Positions 1-11,000 are shown, numbered from the stretch's first letter. The stretch is 64,000 nt of DNA from Cordilura impudica (GCA_963682025.1 OY821517.1:98083946-98147945); one strand, 5' to 3'. Notes: a model not told the origin generated them from the sequence alone. Made by a program: numbers and translations.

Positions 1-320
1 CCGAAAATGGAATACAATATATAAGTAGGAGCTTTAAAGTCTATTTTGGAGCTACTGGACCATGTTAAAAGGATGGCGTTGATGCTTATTAATGAGAATA
101 GGGAATCCAACTCTATTGACTTGTTGCAACATCGTCGAAATGTGGGTTGCGCAACGCTGTTCTATAGATACTACCATAGAAAATTTTCTTCCGGGATTAG
201 CGAACTCACTCCAAGTGTCCGAGTTTCAGTTCGCTCAACCCGCTTCTGTAGTAGATCACATCTGTTTGTAGTCTACTGTTCAGTTGACCGCGCAATGCAT
301 CAGAGAGAAAATTCGTTCCC
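1..320 (+). pseudogene. C-terminal end of a non-LTR retrotransposon ORF2 (reverse transcriptase)
   Basis: The plus-strand reading from the window edge gives a block typical of the region after the RT domain in non-LTR elements: a LLDHVKRMALMLI segment, then SIDLLQHRRNVGCATLFYRYY, then RSTRFCSRSHLFVVY and MHQRENSF. In related elements this stretch follows the RT fingers and palm and precedes the C-terminus, and it is usually followed by a LWNSLP-like block. The first bases (PKMEYNI) belong to the same protein but are separated by an in-frame stop, so the copy is dead. The 5' part lies outside the window. After about position 320 the frame is lost. Family membership is recognised from the pattern of residues; the exact clade is not resolved. 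Confidence 0.7.
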
Positions 321-930
321 ATAACCTATTTCCCTGAAATCAACCAACGCACTACATTTGCACGGGGCATCCACTGAGTTTCGGGTAATAAAAAATTTTT
401 ATTACCACCGATCGATCTTTTAAAGTTACAAAATAGATAACAACCCGAGGTAGCTAAATCTGTAGACCTTGCTGGTCTACAATATTCTACTGCTTTGAGG
501 AAGAAATATTGTTTGGCACAAGTGTAGTGGGAAGAGTGCTTAGGAAAGAGATTTATTCTTGAACCCAACCCGATCCACTCGAGTAGTATTTAAATTTGCA
601 TATATATGTAGAGATTGTGATTTCAAAACTTCGAAGCAGCTACGAGAAAAAGGATCAGAAGTCTTGCAAAAAGTGTACTAAAATATGAGTATTTTTGTTT
701 TTTTATTTTTTACTCTTTCAGGCATAGGTATAGTACTGCTCGACTGATATTGACCTATTTCTATGCAAATGTGTGAACATATTGTCTTATTTGAAGTTAG
801 ATGATATTTACCAGAAAATATATGCAATGACTTAAATAAAAATTATATTCCTTAAAGTTGTTACATAAAGACAATACTTCCTTCAGGTTTCAAAGCATTT
901 CTAAAAAAATTCTTGCTTCTTAAAATATAA
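321..930. other. No gene recognised
   Basis: Positions 321-590 may be the 3' part of the preceding non-LTR relic, but I cannot align it with confidence. The rest is AT-rich sequence without a credible reading frame. A short block near 760-800 (a fly-style CAAATGTGTGAA stretch) recurs in weaker form near 1890 and 2060, so part of this stretch is old repeat. Confidence 0.4.
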
Positions 931-1746
931 ACAAGTAAGAAAATTATAGTCGGTCTAGACCGACTATGGGATACCCTATACCATGCGTTTAGAGACCCTA
1001 CCCCATAGGCCCAACTAACTGGACATAAAAAATAAGCATAAACCAAATTTGAGTGGGATTTTTATAAATTTTTTTGTCCGCAGATATGAAAAAGTTCACA
1101 TCGGCTGCTATATCTATATGGGGACTAGGCCTAAAAATGGGTCGATCCTGACCTTGTATGAATGGATCCTGACAAGAGACCTTGTATTTTGCAAAAATAT
1201 ATACAAACAAAATTTGAGAAGAATCAGTGCAATATTTTTTGATAGATTTAAGTGAAGATCGGGAAGCAGCTCTATATGGGGCCTATGACCAAGAGTTGTC
1301 CCATGGGGATCATTTTTGGACTACTGATTAATGGATGTAATAAACACATACAAACCCAATTTGACTAAGATTTATATGATAATTTGGATCTTATGGCAAT
1401 TTAAGTCGATTTCATAGGGTTCATTTGTATGGGGGCTAGGTCTGAACATGGACCGATTCTCACCAATTTCAATAGCGTTCATCCCATGGCCGATAAAAGC
1501 TTACATACCAAATTTCATCAAAATATATTCATATTTGCGACCTACAGTTTGATTACAAGCTTTACATGGACACACAGACGGACGGACGGACGGACGGACG
1601 GACGGACATCGTTAAATCGAATCAGATAGTGATTCTGATTCGATCGGTATAATTAAAGATGAGTCTAGGTCAAATATTTTTGGTAGTTACAAACAGCAGC
1701 ACAAAGTCGTTATACCCAAACCACATAGTGGTATAGGGTATAAAAA
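931..1746 (+). repeat. Interspersed repeat family A, copy A1 (near full length)
   Basis: About 0.8 kb that recurs throughout the window. It opens with ACAAGTAAGAAAATTATAG and a palindrome at 946-967 whose core is GTCGGTCTAGACCGAC. Immediately inside is ATACCCTATACCA (971-983), and the far end is its exact reverse complement TGGTATAGGGTAT (1729-1741), so the copy has 13-bp internal inverted repeats. Near the 3' end is a GACG microsatellite (1578-1608). Short frames in it translate to THRRTDGRTDGRT-like peptides shared by all copies; these follow from the repeat and are not evidence of a gene. No transposase is present, so it is non-autonomous; superfamily unknown. Confidence 0.85.
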
Positions 1747-2279
1747 ATTATAAATTAAAAAAAAATAAAAATTTCATAACTGTAGTTGACAATATTCATA
1801 GATGACACATTTAAAAAACGTATCCATTCCGATTAAATTTGAGGTGTGGGCGAACAACTACTTGAAAACGATCAGCCACTTTCCATACAAATGTGTGAAA
1901 ATTTGCTGTTATTTAAAATTTGAAATAATTTTATAAAAAATGTTCCACGATGATTTGTTAAATTTTTACTTTTTGCAGTTGCAAATATGAAGACATATCC
2001 TTTTTAAAATTTCAGAGTATTCCAACAATAATTGTTCTGTTGGCGAACTACTGCGACCACTTTCCATACATATGTATAAAAAAGATTTTGAAAGCAAATG
2101 TCTTAAAAGCTATAACATATAACACGTCAAAAGTGTGATGAAGCACATTCGGAGAAGCTGAGAACGGTGTTCGAACAAAAATATTATTGACATTATTTTT
2201 GTTTACAAATAAATTTATGACTCTTAAAAATACTTTGAATTTAACGAATTTGAAACGGAACAATCGCTATGGTTACTTT
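1747..2279. other. No gene recognised
   Basis: AT-rich spacer between two family A copies. Two short blocks (about 1850-1900 and 2040-2085), each with an ACTTTCCATACA motif, resemble each other and suggest an old, worn repeat. Confidence 0.4.
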
Positions 2280-3088
2280 TTATACCGTATACCACTATGT
2301 GGTTTGGGTACAATGACTTTGTGCTGCTGTTTGTAACAACCAAAAATATTTGACCTACACCCATCTTTAATTATACCGATCGAATCATAATCACTATCTG
2401 ATTCGATTTAACGATGTCCGTCCGTCCATCCGTCCGTCCGCCCGTCCGTCCGTCCGTCTGTGTGTCCATGTAAAGCTTGTAATCAGACTGCAGGTCGCAA
2501 ATATGAATATATTTTGATGAAATTTGGTATTTAATCTTTTATCGGCTATGGGATGAACGCTATTGAAATTGGTGAGAATCGGTCCATGTTCAGACTTGGC
2601 CCCCATACAAATGACCCCTATGAAATCAACATATATTGCCATAATATCCAAATTATCATACAAATTTTAGTCAAATTGGGTTTATATGTATATCTTACAT
2701 CCACTAATCAGTAGTCCAAAAACGATCCCTATTGGACAGCTCTTAGTCATAGGCCCCATATAGAGCTGCTTCCCGATCTTCACTTAAATCTATCAAAAAA
2801 CCAAAATATTGCACTGATTCTTCTCAAATTTTGTTTGTATAAATTTTTGCAAAATGCAAGAGATCCTACCAAATATGGTCAGGATCGGTCCATTTTTGGG
2901 CCTAGTCCCCATAAAGATATATCATCCGATATGAACTTTTTCATATCTGCAGCCGAAAAAATTAATAAAAATCCCACTCAAATTTGGTTTATGCCTATTT
3001 TCTCTATCCAGTTAGTTGGGCCTGAGAGATACGGTCCCTAAACGCATGGTATAGTGTATTGTATAGTCGGTCTAGACCGGCTATAATT
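2280..3088 (-). repeat. Family A, copy A2
   Basis: Minus-strand copy of the same repeat as A1. Its 3' end (TATACC/CACTATGTGGTTTGGGT) is at the left and the TAGTCGGTCTAGACCGGCTA palindrome at about 3063-3084 on the right. The CCGT microsatellite at 2418-2456 is the complement of the GACG run in A1. It abuts A3 in the same orientation, making a head-to-tail pair. Confidence 0.85.
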
Positions 3089-3872
3089 ATACCCTATACC
3101 ATTTTGTGGTTTGGGTATAATGACTTTGTGCTGCTGTTCGTAACAACCAAAAATATTCGTCATAGACCCATCTTTAATTATACAGATCGACTCAGAATCA
3201 CTTTTTGAGTCGAAATAGCAATGTCCGTCCGTCCGTCCGTCCGTCTGTGTGTCCATGCAAACTTTGTAATCAAACTACAGGTCGCAAATATGAACATATT
3301 TTGATGAAATTTGGTATATAAGCTTTCATCGGCCATGGGATGAACGCTATTGTAATTGGTGAGAATCGGTCCATGTTCAGACCTAGTCCCCATACAAATG
3401 AGCCCTATGAAATCGTCATAAATTGCCTTAAGTTCCAAATTATCATATAGATCTCATTCAAATTGTGTTTGTTTGTTTTTATTACATCCATTAATGAGTA
3501 GTCCAAAAATTATGCCTATAGGAAATTCTTAGTCATAGGCCCCATATAGAGCTGCTTCCTGATCTTCACTTTAATCTATCAAAAAACAAAAATATTGCTC
3601 AGATTTTTCTCAAATTTGGTTTGTATATATTTTTTTCAAAGTGTAAGTGACTTTACCAAATATGGTCAGGATCGGTCCTTTTTTGGACCTAGTCCCCATA
3701 TATACATATCATGCGATATGAACTTTTTCATATCTGCAGCCAAAAAAATTAATAAAAATGCCACTCAGATTTGCTATATCCAATTAGTTGGACCGAAGAG
3801 ATAGGGTCTCTAAACCATGGTATAAGGTATCGTATATTCGGGCTAGACCGACTATAATTTTCTTACTTGTTT
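3089..3872 (-). repeat. Family A, copy A3 (tandem with A2)
   Basis: Second minus-strand copy, beginning directly where A2 ends. The ACCCTATACCA inverted-repeat block is at its left edge and the diverged palindrome with CTTACTTGT at 3835-3872. The CCGTCCGTCCGT run is at 3222-3244. A2 and A3 share polarity but differ at many positions, so this is either an old tandem duplication or insertion at a preferred site. Confidence 0.83.
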
Positions 3873-4052
3873 TTAATGAAATAAAACTTTCAAGACATTT
3901 GAAAACCAATAAAGATTTTGGTTTAATTCAAGTATCAAAAAAAAATAAATAAAAAATTTAAAAAACTTCACTACACTTTTATGAAAAGGTGGAAAAAATT
4001 TTAATTTTATAAATCAACCAGTATGCCCTGTTGTGCTTCGCTACGACTTGAG

Positions 4053-4421
4053 GCACATTTACACGATATCACTCAGTGGTATGATTTTTCGGAATAGAAA
4101 TACGATGAAATTCTTCGGACTGTCATAAATTCATACCGACATTATTTCTGCATTCTTAGGCCATTTACACCAACAGCTGTTTAGAATAACAAGCACATTT
4201 CTTTTGAAATTTATATTTTATTTCCACTTTCTTTGTTTTTGTTTACCTGTTTTTAATGTTTTTAAGAAAAAAAAAAACAACTCTGTTCCGATGAAAATGC
4301 AAGTTTTTAGAAATTTTTCTAAATAAAATAAAATCATACACACTGTCAATTTCATAACATAAGCTTTTTACATCAGACGACTTTTTTATAATGCTCGAAT
4401 TGTGATAGTGTAAACTGGCCT
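4053..4421. mobile_element. Possible short DNA element with imperfect TIRs
   Basis: The left boundary AGGCACATTTACACGATATC and the right boundary, read in reverse complement AGGCCAGTTTACACTATCAC, are similar and inverted about 370 bp apart. No reading frame or clear target duplication is seen, so this is a tentative MITE. It appears to sit inside an older Helitron relic, whose GTTGTGCTTCGCTACGAC end-like block lies at 4031-4048. Confidence 0.35.
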
Positions 4422-4524
4422 TTAACGAGACTTATTGCCATGTAGGTCTTCATAATCATTTTTTCCTACAAAGTTTATATTGTGCAATTAAAAAATTTCA
4501 TTTTATTTATTTAATATTTTTTTA

Positions 4525-5340
4525 TTTCAATTGTTGCTGATATACAATATTTTTTGTTTTCTCATTCGGTGCAAAAATTATCAAATTATCTGAAGTAAGC
4601 TCATATATCTGCCCATGAGAAACACAATGCAGCTGTACAATTTTTATTTTAACTAATTTTTATTTCAAAGATTTTGGGTTTGGGCGATTTCTGATTTACC
4701 CGATTTTTGACTTTGCCGATTTTTCATTTTGAAGATTTTTGTTTTCGCGATTTTCGGTTTTGGTGATTTTTGATTTTGGCGCTTTTTGAATTAAGCAATT
4801 CCATCCATATTTTCCACAATTGCTCACATTGTTGATTAACATACATGCCAAAAATTTCAAGACTTTCACTTTCATAGTACTTCATATTTTCTTGTAAAGG
4901 AGGTGACACTAATATTTTTTTTGTATGGCGGTACCACGTCTAGTGCCCATTTTTTGTCCTACTACACACATTAATATTAGATGATCTCAGACAAAATTGC
5001 AAAGCTTTCTCTGACATAGTACTGGAGATGTATGCCATTAAATAATTATTTTATATGTCAGGTGCCACGCCCACTTATCCGATCCCACACAGTTTCTTCA
5101 TGGCTACTAACAATAATTATAAGTCACCTCATACAAATGTGCAAAGCTGTACCTAGCATAGTACTCAACATATTATATGAAATTAAAAATTCAATTTGTA
5201 TGGCAGGTGCCACGCCCACTAAAAATATCAGAGTCATGAAAACAATGTACATGTAAAAATTTCGAAAAGAGTGGTCCAATGGTTTAGCAACTTATAAGCT
5301 ACAAACAAAGAAACATAGATACATACTTTCGCTTTTATAT
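4525..5340 (-). mobile_element. Diverged Helitron relic (same family as the three long Helitrons)
   Basis: Read on the minus strand, this stretch carries the same series of units as the Helitrons at 23195-25008, 30875-32516 and 49659-51452: GTGGGCGTGGCACCT-like boxes (complement seen at 5045-5055 and 5205-5218), a block of AAAATCGCCAAAATC-like repeats (4670-4800), and the tail-proximal GATATACAAT/ATTCGGTGCAAAAATTATC block near 4535-4580. It is far more mutated than the other three copies and neither terminus is clear. No protein-coding capacity is seen. Confidence 0.6.
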
Positions 5341-5640
5341 ATGTATATTAAGGCGGGTCGATTTAAAAATCGCCCATTGCTCAGTGAAAATCGTATTCTA
5401 GGGATCAACATAAGAAAATATGCCGAAGGAACCATACCTCTAAAACGAATTCTGATGTCCCAGAATTTGGGTCGAACTTTTGGGTAGGGGCAAATTTTGA
5501 AAAATCCCCTTTGACCCATTTAGAGTGCTCCAATCGAGTCCAAATGTATGACCGACCCCCACTAACCCTGGAACTCCCCTGGGTAGTTCCCCATACAAAC
5601 ATTTCAAAAAATCGCCAGTTTTGGCACTTTACATGAAAAA
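5341..5640. other. Unclassified block, possible transposon end
   Basis: A comparatively GC-rich stretch begins abruptly with AAGGCGGGTCGATTTAAAAA and differs in composition from its flanks. It lies just downstream (in gene direction) of the transposase-like pseudogene at 5813-7051 and could be that element's terminus. I found no inverted partner in the window, so the assignment is only a suggestion. Confidence 0.3.
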
Positions 5641-5812
5641 AATCAGCGACATGCCTATGTTTTTTCCATTATTTTTATTTATTTATTTATAATAATATTT
5701 ATTGTTTATTTGTAATAATATCTATTTTTTCTCTTAAGAAATTTATTTAGTCGGAACATATGTAAATGAAAAAATTAATTAAAGTTAGTTATAGAAAAGA
5801 AACTAAAAAAAA

Positions 5813-7051
5813 TTATTGTTTGAAGTCTTTTTTACTTTCAAGTCTGGGTAATTTCGCACGGCTCTCTAATGTCGTCGCCATAACAGCCTCTACATTTTCC
5901 GGTATAACCCGTTTGGAAACGCTAGCTAGCAATTGAACATGTCGTTCCGTTCCTTGTATGTGTGATGAAATTTTTGGATCATTAAACGGTGGATCATCTT
6001 CATTTAAACATTCTTTCAATGTATCGTACGGAATGCTTCGCGTGAATGGTGGTTCAAATACGTTATTTGTGTCATTCATGTTGATCAATTCCGTGTAACT
6101 TGTGCAATTAAAGTTTATATCTGGTTTTTTATAAGCTCTAAGTTGCTTTGGGTCATAAACATCGGTTCGATAGCGTAGAATTTTCTTGATAGCACAGTCG
6201 CGCTTTTCTTTGCTATCATCAAACAACATTGATAACAAGATATTTTCCGAATGCGCATAATATGAATTATCTTTAATTACTTGATTGACAATTTTGCGTA
6301 AACGAGGTTCTAGAAATCGTGACCAACCAATGAACTTGAAAAATAATGCACTGCCGTACACGACAGAGCTGTAATACTTGATATTGAAGGACATTGGCAC
6401 ATAACATTTAATTATGAATTCAACCAGAATTCTTAAATTTGCATCTGGATTTTCCGTTGTCACATATAATCGTAATAATCCAGCGGCATTGGTGAGCCCC
6501 CGAGAATGTACAATTTTCCCTGGTTTGATGTTAGCCAGATCCACCGAAACCACGCCGCTAGAAATTGCATAGGCCATGTCGTATAAGTACTTCGAATCGG
6601 TGGAAAATTCAATTTTTTCTGGAGCACCTGAAAATATATAATAATAAAATAGTTAATAATGGTTGACAATTATAATAAATGAGTGATAGCAATAACTTAC
6701 CGGAAGAGTTTCACAAGTTTCGATTTGACGGCTCAGTTTTCCGGTTGCCGATCTCGATCCAGTGCTGGTTGATTTATCCAAAGCTTCAAACAAATGCCGA
6801 AACGGAAGTTCGTTGAAGTGTAGAATGCAAACGAACCAATGCAATGGTCTTTTTAACAGCAATTCGAATCGTCGTATAATTCCACCGTGTGGGCCAGTGT
6901 TTGTTGGCTCACCGTCAGTGCATATTCCAATTAATGCATCCAGTGATATATTTTTATCATTGAAAAAATCATTTAATTTGGTTGTTTTGTATTCAGCGGT
7001 TTCATGTTCCAGTCTTACATAACCAATCAATTCAGAATTGGGTTCTCTCAA
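5813..7051 (-). pseudogene. Transposase-like protein with (C/D)xxH motif, two exons, frame broken
   Basis: The upstream exon (7051-6701) encodes NSELIGYVRLEHETAEYK, then ICTDGEPTNTG, where the D could be an RNase H-fold catalytic aspartate, then HWFVCILHFNELPFRHLFEA. The CILH in this last block is a CxxH motif of the kind found in hAT/MULE-type transposases. The downstream exon (from about 6627) carries FSTDSKYLYDMAYAISSG, NPGKIVHSRGLT, LRLYVTTENPDANL and a long C-terminus ending at 5813. A GT-AG intron (6700-6628, 73 bp) joins them, but splicing there puts the two exons one base out of phase, so this copy carries a frameshift or uses another junction. I recognise a protein family repeated in arthropod and cnidarian genomes but cannot name its superfamily. 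The N-terminal part is missing. Confidence 0.6.
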
Positions 7052-7059
7052 AATAACGC

Positions 7060-7611
7060 AGAGATGTCAAATTTATAGCAGTTTCAAAAATGAATGCGAC
7101 GTTTAATATTGTGCCGCAAGGTTGCTAAAAAAAACTGTATAGTAATTGTTGCACATACGTAGATAAAATTTATCATAAGACTTTTCACTGAGCTGTGTTC
7201 CCCAAGCGAGTCGCGTCGGCGTCCGCGTGTTTGGTAGCCACACCCATGCCAAAATATATTTTTGAGATCATTGCGATATTTTAGCCGTGCGTTTGTTGTC
7301 GGCAATTTATTTTAATCGCCAAAATATATTTTTCAGATTATTGCGATATTTTAGCTGAGCTGTCTTCGCGAACGCATCGCGTCGCGTCACGTCGCATCCG
7401 CACGCCGCTTCTGCGCACCGAAATGATGCTATTGATAAGAATACAGATTTTGACTACGCTTACTACAAATTAAAAAAAAGGGGAACTTTTTTTTTTAATT
7501 TGTGGAATTTGTTCATCGTGAAGCTATTCCCTAATTTTTCAGGGAATCAGTTCATTTTTTTTTTTAGGAATTTGTTCATTGGGGACTAAGTACTCAGCGC
7601 CTGCTTACCCT
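7060..7611 (+). repeat. Family C, copy C1 (GC-rich repeat with TIR-like end)
   Basis: Shares with 14200-15220, in the same orientation, the blocks GAATGCGACGTTTAATATTG, ACATACGTAGATAAAATTTA, the CpG-rich GTCGCGTCGGCGTCC-like stretch and GAAATGATGCTATTGA. Its right end, GACTAAGTACTCAGCGCCTG, is the reverse complement of the left end of the copy at 13876. This implies inverted termini. The C+G-rich core stands out sharply from the AT-rich window. The left edge merges into the upstream edge of the pseudogene at 5813-7051, so the two may be parts of one element. Confidence 0.6.
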
Positions 7612-7674
7612 TGTAACTAACTATGTTTATGCATGGATTATTTTGAGTGTATGATGTCTAAAAGTTATGAATTT

Positions 7675-8212
7675 TGGCTACTCTAGAGCTTTGGGATATT
7701 TTGGGACATTTCTGGTTTTTCCTTCTGGTCCATATACGAAAAGATTGTGCTAGCTCCCAACACTGGAGCAGGCGACATATAATTGTCTATGAGAAAAACA
7801 GGTGAATTACAAGTTGATACTTGCTACCGTAAGAGATTGTCCTCTTATGTACGTTATGTTAGGAAAAACTTTTTGTACCATCTCTTGCAATAAAGGAACC
7901 AAATTACAAAAGTTTTCTGGTAGGGATATTACAAGCGTTTCGGTAGTTTCACATTCCCTGGAGTCAGCTTGTCTTATCCGTTGGAACTTAAGACCGACCC
8001 CGACCCGCTTGTTTTAGCCGCTGGATTTCTAGAAACACTTGAGTAGATTCAGGCATTTCCGCTTCTCTCAATAAAGCTTGTCTTGATATTAGGGCCTCAA
8101 GACGTTATTGGGTTTGCTCAGGTGTTTCAGCATTTCTCGACTCAGATTATCTAACTCGTTGAGGCTCGATACGTATTTGGGTCTGAGCGGGTTCTCTAGA
8201 GTTCTGTTTAGA
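7675..8212 (-). pseudogene. Internally deleted Helitron Rep/helicase relic
   Basis: On the minus strand, 8212-7940 reads as degenerate repeats of the ETPEQ...R type (NAETPEQTQ, LREAEMPESTQ), which form the charged N-terminal region of many insect Helitron proteins. This runs directly into LPENFCNLVPLLQEMVQKVFPNI (7920-7850, with interruptions) and then to GQSL...FSHRQLYVACSSVG and FVYGPEGKTRNVPKYPKALE at 7840-7675. These are the conserved C-terminal blocks of the Helitron PIF1-like helicase, including the final YPKAL. The whole HUH nuclease and most of the helicase are missing between them. Stops and frameshifts occur throughout, so the copy is inactive. Confidence 0.7.
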
Positions 8213-8787
8213 ATAATTATACCCCATACCACTATGTGGTTTGGGTATAATGACCTTGTGCTGCTATTTGTAACTATCAAAAATATTTGACCTAGACCCA
8301 TCTTGTATTATACCGATCGACTCAGAATCACTTTCTGAGTGGATTTAGCGATGTCCGTCCGACCGTCCTCCCGGTTTTTCGTCTGTGTGTCCATGTAAAC
8401 CTTTTAATCAAACTGCAGGTCGCAAATATGAATAAATTTTGATGAAATTTGGCATGTAAGATTTTGGCGGCCATAGGATGAACGCTATTGATGAAATTCG
8501 GTTGATATTCAGACCTAGCCCCATACAAATGACCCCTATGAAATCGATATAATTTGTCATAAGATCCAAATTATCATATAGATCTCAGTCAAATTGGGTT
8601 TGTTTGTGTTTATTATATCCATTAATCAGTAGTCCAAAAAATATTCCCTATATGACAAATCTTAGTCATAGGCCCCATATAGAGCTGCTTCCCGATCTTC
8701 ACATAAATCTATTAAAAACAAAAAAATATTGAACAGTGTAGGTGTAGGGTATCGTATAGTCGGTCTAGACCGACTATAATTTTTTTT
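8213..8787 (-). repeat. Family A, copy A4 (internally deleted)
   Basis: Minus-strand family A with the ACCACTATGTGGTTTGGGTA end at 8227 and a GTCGGTCTAGACCGAC palindrome core at about 8759-8774. About 200 bp of the normal middle-to-5' region is missing, between an ATCTTCACATAAATC block and the palindrome. Confidence 0.82.
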
Positions 8788-9047
8788 TATATGCTATGCT
8801 TTCGTGTGCAAGTCAGAATAGTAAATAGTTTTTTTTTTCACCTTTACTACTCCTTTAAAAAGATGAAATGGAAATATTTGTAATAGGTTGAAAATAAATG
8901 TAATATTTTGTTTTCCAGTGTAGTTAAAAAGGCGAGATGGAAATATTTGTTTGAATTAATATCAGCGGAGTAATCATACATCGGTAGTCAACCTGTATCT
9001 GTTCACCCATGAAATAAATGTGCACTAATTTTGGGGTGTTACAACTC
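8788..9047. repeat. Old short repeats around a foldback element
   Basis: The phrase GATGGAAATATTTGT recurs at about 8867, 8937 and, as CACGGGAATATTTGTAACAG, at 9227. The third lies beyond the foldback at 9048-9211, which suggests the foldback was inserted into an older short tandem array. No gene is present. Confidence 0.45.
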
Positions 9048-9211
9048 ATATGTGACCTTCTCCGAGAATAGGGACCTAGTGTGTCAAAAAACGGATTGTA
9101 TCAAAAACGGTGGATTCTGGTACCTAAAAGGGTGTAGAAACTTTAAATGCGGTTTTTTCCAAAACTTAATTTTCACACACTAAGACGCTTTTCTCGGAGA
9201 AGGTCACATAT
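9048..9211. mobile_element. Compact foldback element (164 bp)
   Basis: ATATGTGACCTTCTCCGAGA at the left and its exact complement at the right end form inverted arms. With a few mismatches these extend to about 38 bp (through the TAGTGTGT block). The interior is about 90 bp and has no reading frame. No target duplication is obvious. It is best described as a MITE-like foldback. Confidence 0.6.
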
Positions 9212-9289
9212 AGTAAAAAAAGGCAACACGGGAATATTTGTAACAGGTTGATTTACAATATTTATTTCATAATGGTGTCAACTCAAGAG

Positions 9290-9640
9290 TAGTAAGTAAA
9301 GAGATTTATGCATAAAGTTTTAGGGAAGTCCATTGAAAAATTAAAATATGTTAACAAACACCAAACGCGTATAAAAAAAATTAAAAAAAGTGGGCGTGGC
9401 CAATAAAAATATATGACGACTTTGCCTGGGATATGAGAATAATGTCCACTAAATTCGAGCGAAACTCGTTAAAAATTAAAAAAAGTGGGCGCTGAAGTAG
9501 GCGTGGCCGGTAAGAAGCATATGGCGACCTTGTCTGGGGTATAGAGATCGTGTATACCAAATTTCAGAGAAATCCGTTGAAAAGTTAAAATTTGTGCAGC
9601 AAACAAATATACCAAAAAACAGAAAATGAATTGTGTGAAT
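9290..9640 (+). repeat. Family B tandem units (fragment, two units)
   Basis: Two copies of the ~155-bp unit that builds the array at 15226-16600: AAAAAGTGGGCG, GTAGGCGTGGCCGGTAAGAA, CATATGGCGACCTT and TTTCAGAGAAATCCGTTGAA, ending with CAAATATACCAAAAAACAG. Only the internal units are present. Confidence 0.75.
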
Positions 9641-10586
9641 TGCTACGAAATAATATCGGAAAAAACATTTTTTTCATCATTTACGTAAAATACAAAATTC
9701 TCCATGCAATTTTTGTTTATTACGAAAAAAGGCTAAAGATTTCGACAGTTTCGTTTTCTTACAATGTTTCATGGATTTCGATTTAGGTTTTTTATCCGTG
9801 ACATAGCAGTAATATCTAACTTGACCAGTTTCGTGGGTATATATTCTAATATGTTTAGAGATACAACTATATTAAAACCTTCATTAATTGGTTTGTGTTG
9901 ACACTGTTTCTTTCAAATATAAAGGAAATGCAACACTAATAGTTTGTTTCGTACGTGCCGTATCAATTTTGGTACGGTTTGGATTATTTTAATATATCTA
10001 TTCGAATGTGGATTCTTCCATATTTAAGAGCATTTCTGTTTGTACGACAAATACATTTAAAAAAACATATATTTTGCAGTAAAACAAAAATATTATGCTC
10101 AGCTTTTTTATAGTAGAAACTTTTTATTCTCACGTTGAATTCGTGTTTTGTGTATTTAAATAAAAGGAAACAATGGCAAAAAGTCTGGAAAAAGTTTTAA
10201 AAAGAGAACAACTGAACTCATGAAATATTTAATGGCCGCAACACAACACTTATTGGTTGGCAAGTAAATAAAAAAACGTCCATATATTTCTATATAGGTA
10301 TGAAAGTATGTACAAAAATGTAATCAACACCGTGCAATACGCTATGGGCTATTGAGATCAAAAAATGTTGAAAAATTAAAAAATATATTGTTAAAAATAT
10401 CAAATATTATTCAGATCTAGTACATTTGATAATTGCTAAAAAAATAAAAAATTTAGAATATATTCAAAATATTGAATTGTTTTTAAAAATGTAAAACCCA
10501 ATATTTTACTTTTCTATCTCTATCATTTTATTAAAATATATACTCGAAACTCGTGATCTTAACTCATCATTTGGTTGTGTAATCTA
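9641..10586. other. No gene recognised
   Basis: AT-rich sequence without a conserved reading frame or recognisable element ends. Confidence 0.4.
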
Positions 10587-11000
10587 ATGCCGTTTTCTTT
10601 TCTGACAAAAAATGTCGCTTTTTATTTGCACTTTTTTGGAAAAGTGTATTTTTTAATATATATTGAATTAAGAACAACCTAACCATATACATCAATTGAA
10701 AAGTCTCAAAGTGCTGTGTTCATAAAATGCAAAAAATTTGGATTATTATCCTCTTTGAAGTCATAAGGTGCAAATATTCAAAAAAAAAAAAGGGGAACAA
10801 TGGGGAAATATTCTCACACTATGACCTAAAAGTAGTCAATGGCTGCAATTTTTTGTGATTTACGAGGTCTCAACTTTGAGCCCTTTCGGTTGATGTATAC
10901 GAGAAAGTTGCTCTTAGTTCAGAATATGTAAAAAAAAATATACTTTTGGAAAAAAGTGCAAATTAAATGCAACATTTTTTGTCAGAAAAGAAAACGGCAT
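10587..11000. repeat. Long inverted repeat (arms ~130 bp)
   Basis: The left arm 10587-10718 and right arm 10868-11000 are inverted copies. The outer 28 bp (opening with ATGCCGTTTTCTTTTCTGAC) match perfectly and the remainder with scattered changes. The loop is about 150 bp. No reading frame spans it. It resembles a foldback/MITE or a hairpin-RNA source. Confidence 0.7.

Noticed and set aside
1429..1629. Open frames ending in THRRTDGRTDGRT (also 2394-2663, 3178-3438, 8328-8528, 45514-45858, 60725-61162)
   Set aside because: They track family A copies and get their length from the GACG microsatellite; no conserved start, no protein family.
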